A DNA stretch of 14,437 bases from Microcaldota archaeon. GTDB lineage: Archaea; B1Sed10-29; WALL01; WAMD01. A program made the translations under genes and the position numbers. Below the pieces are notes generated by a model, which saw only the letters and a list, made by a program, of their open reading frames with translations, was not told the origin of the DNA and searched no databases. The stretch spans positions 1 to 14,437 of the forward strand of contig JALWQZ010000062.1 in the NCBI GenBank assembly GCA_027077895.1, in the 5' to 3' direction. Positions 13,215-14,437 of this stretch are shown here, piece by piece. Numbering within the stretch: position 1 is the stretch's first letter; each line of letters begins with the position of its first letter.

Positions 13215-14437
13215 ATGAAAAGATTAGGATTTGTTTTGGGTGTGATGTTGGTTTTGATTCTTGCTGGAGGTTCGTTAGCGGCTAGCCCCGCTGGGAACTC
13301 GACAAATTCCACTAATTCAACAAACGTCACTTCATCTAGCCCTTCCGATTTGACCTTTGACAAACTCTGGCTGAATGGGACTAGGCTGTACATAGAGTTG
13401 ACGTACACAGGGAACGGCACGTACACTCCAGAAATAGACGTTGTTGTGTACTACTCGAACACGCAGAAGGAGTTCAAGGCGGCAGTACCGTTTGCACAGA
13501 ACGAAACTCAGTTGTTCTACGTTGACCTAACCCCTGGGTATCTCAAGGGCGTCCTAGTTGAAGCAGACGGTGAGGCAATCACGTACGTTAGTGTTGAAAC
13601 TGTAATACATCCTAGCAAGTATGGGATATTCGTCAACAAGGTGTGCAACCAAACAATGGTCAACTCCACATGCAAATTTAGTGCAGATTTCTACTACCCG
13701 GGTATGACGGAGTATGGGGTAATGTGGAAGCAGGGGAATGAATGGAAGAACATTACGTACTACCCAAACACAGACTATGTGATACTTGACTACAAACTAG
13801 TTCCAAAGGAGCCGGGAAACGTTTCGGTCAAGTTCTTCTTGAAGGTTGACGGTGCTTATGTATACAGCACTAACACATACCTAGTCAACGTTACATCCAG
13901 TATCAGCAATCAGAATAATGTGACAGGAATAGTCCATTATAATTACGAGAACATATCCGTTTCTAGGAATTACTACTACAACCCTAGGACTGACAGAACA
14001 ATGATAGAAACGGTTTTCTCATACACAGGATACAAGGAGTTTGTCAACACAGAGATCACTGACTGGGTGCCGCCTACAATAAGCGTTTCATTATCTAGAA
14101 TGTTCGTTTCACCGAGACCTAGTGGAATAAAGGACAGGAACCTCACCTTCGATACTGCCTTGTACAGGGGGAAATCATTTAAGGTCTTCTATGTCGTTGA
14201 TGGCAAGGTAGAGCCAGAACTTGTTGCAGACCTCCCCGCACCTGTCATCACCATCAAGGGAGAGATTGTCCCAATGAGGACTAGCAGGATCTACCACATA
14301 GGGAGCATACTAGTTAACAGAAGTATGCAGTACTACAAAGACATAAACATGACTGTCATATACACACTTGTTTCTGGGCTGAATTCAAGCAGGAACTACA
14401 CAATATCGGACGTTCTCCCAGGATACTCTAGCATATC
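13215..14437 (+). CDS. Secreted, heavily N-glycosylatable surface protein (3' truncated)
   Basis: The frame is open for 407 codons to the window edge. The N-terminus 'MKRLGFVLGVMLVLILAGGSLAA' is a signal peptide with probable cleavage near residue 23, followed by a Asn/Ser/Thr-rich linker with three NST repeats and NVT (28-39). I count 19 N-x-S/T sequons, consistent with archaeal S-layer or cell-surface proteins. The remainder is beta-rich, with alternating hydrophobic residues, many Tyr and Thr, few charges, and a close Cys pair (C144, C153) that could form a disulphide. Sequences like 'TGNGTYTPEIDVVVYY' and 'NYTISDVLPGYSSI' recall the repeated immunoglobulin-like domains of archaeal surface proteins, but I cannot name a family. 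The C-terminus, where an anchor would lie, is outside the window. Confidence 0.78.
   Translation, partial: MKRLGFVLGVMLVLILAGGSLAASPAGNSTNSTNSTNVTSSSPSDLTFDKLWLNGTRLYIELTYTGNGTYTPEIDVVVYYSNTQKEFKAAVPFAQNETQLFYVDLTPGYLKGVLVEADGEAITYVSVETVIHPSKYGIFVNKVCNQTMVNSTCKFSADFYYPGMTEYGVMWKQGNEWKNITYYPNTDYVILDYKLVPKEPGNVSVKFFLKVDGAYVYSTNTYLVNVTSSISNQNNVTGIVHYNYENISVSRNYYYNPRTDRTMIETVFSYTGYKEFVNTEITDWVPPTISVSLSRMFVSPRPSGIKDRNLTFDTALYRGKSFKVFYVVDGKVEPELVADLPAPVITIKGEIVPMRTSRIYHIGSILVNRSMQYYKDINMTVIYTLVSGLNSSRNYTISDVLPGYSSI

Overview
The window is from an archaeal chromosome, inferred from content. It holds deoxyhypusine synthase, a TrmB-family regulator, a DUF123 GIY-YIG protein, a Mrp/MinD-type Fe-S ATPase cluster, archaeal TATA boxes about 26 bp from start codons (some genes look leaderless), GGAGGT/GGTGAT ribosome binding sites in the other genes, and a surface protein rich in N-glycosylation sequons. 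I cannot name the lineage.

Layout. (1) 1-1356: the 3' part of a family-4 uracil-DNA glycosylase, convergent with a DUF134 helix-turn-helix regulator, then a HAD phosphatase on the minus strand. (2) 1421-2428: deoxyhypusine synthase, divergent from the HAD gene; both may share one A/T box. (3) About 2429-7230: an AT-rich block with different codon use. It has a membrane-anchored transglutaminase-fold protein, a 963-residue nuclease/N6-methyltransferase fusion of type IIG architecture, and a ClpP/SppA-class serine protease of the serine-dehydrogenase-proteinase type. It reads as an acquired, probably defence-related island. (4) 7325-12238: a tightly packed eight-gene operon of DUF5320 protein, NifX-like protein, zinc ribbon, ferredoxin-MinD ATPase, GIY-YIG protein, second ferredoxin-MinD ATPase, Mrp ATPase, and a cation-diffusion-facilitator transporter with a NifX-like C-terminal domain. 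(5) 12230-14437: a TrmB regulator on the minus strand and, divergently, the start of a secreted glycoprotein that runs off the window.

How they fit. The operon looks like a metal or Fe-S handling module: scaffold or carrier proteins, three P-loop ATPases and a metal exporter. A TTTTGTGCA-type element brackets the operon's TATA box and also abuts the TATA box of the DUF134 gene 6.6 kb away. This suggests DUF134 controls both itself and the operon, with the island lying between regulator and target. GTTAC half-sites cluster at the two promoters of the TrmB/surface-protein intergenic region.

Best candidates for something undescribed are the methyltransferase-nuclease plus ClpP-class protease pair on the island, the transporter-NifX fusion, and the shared glycine/arginine/aromatic tails on four proteins of the metal module and its regulator.
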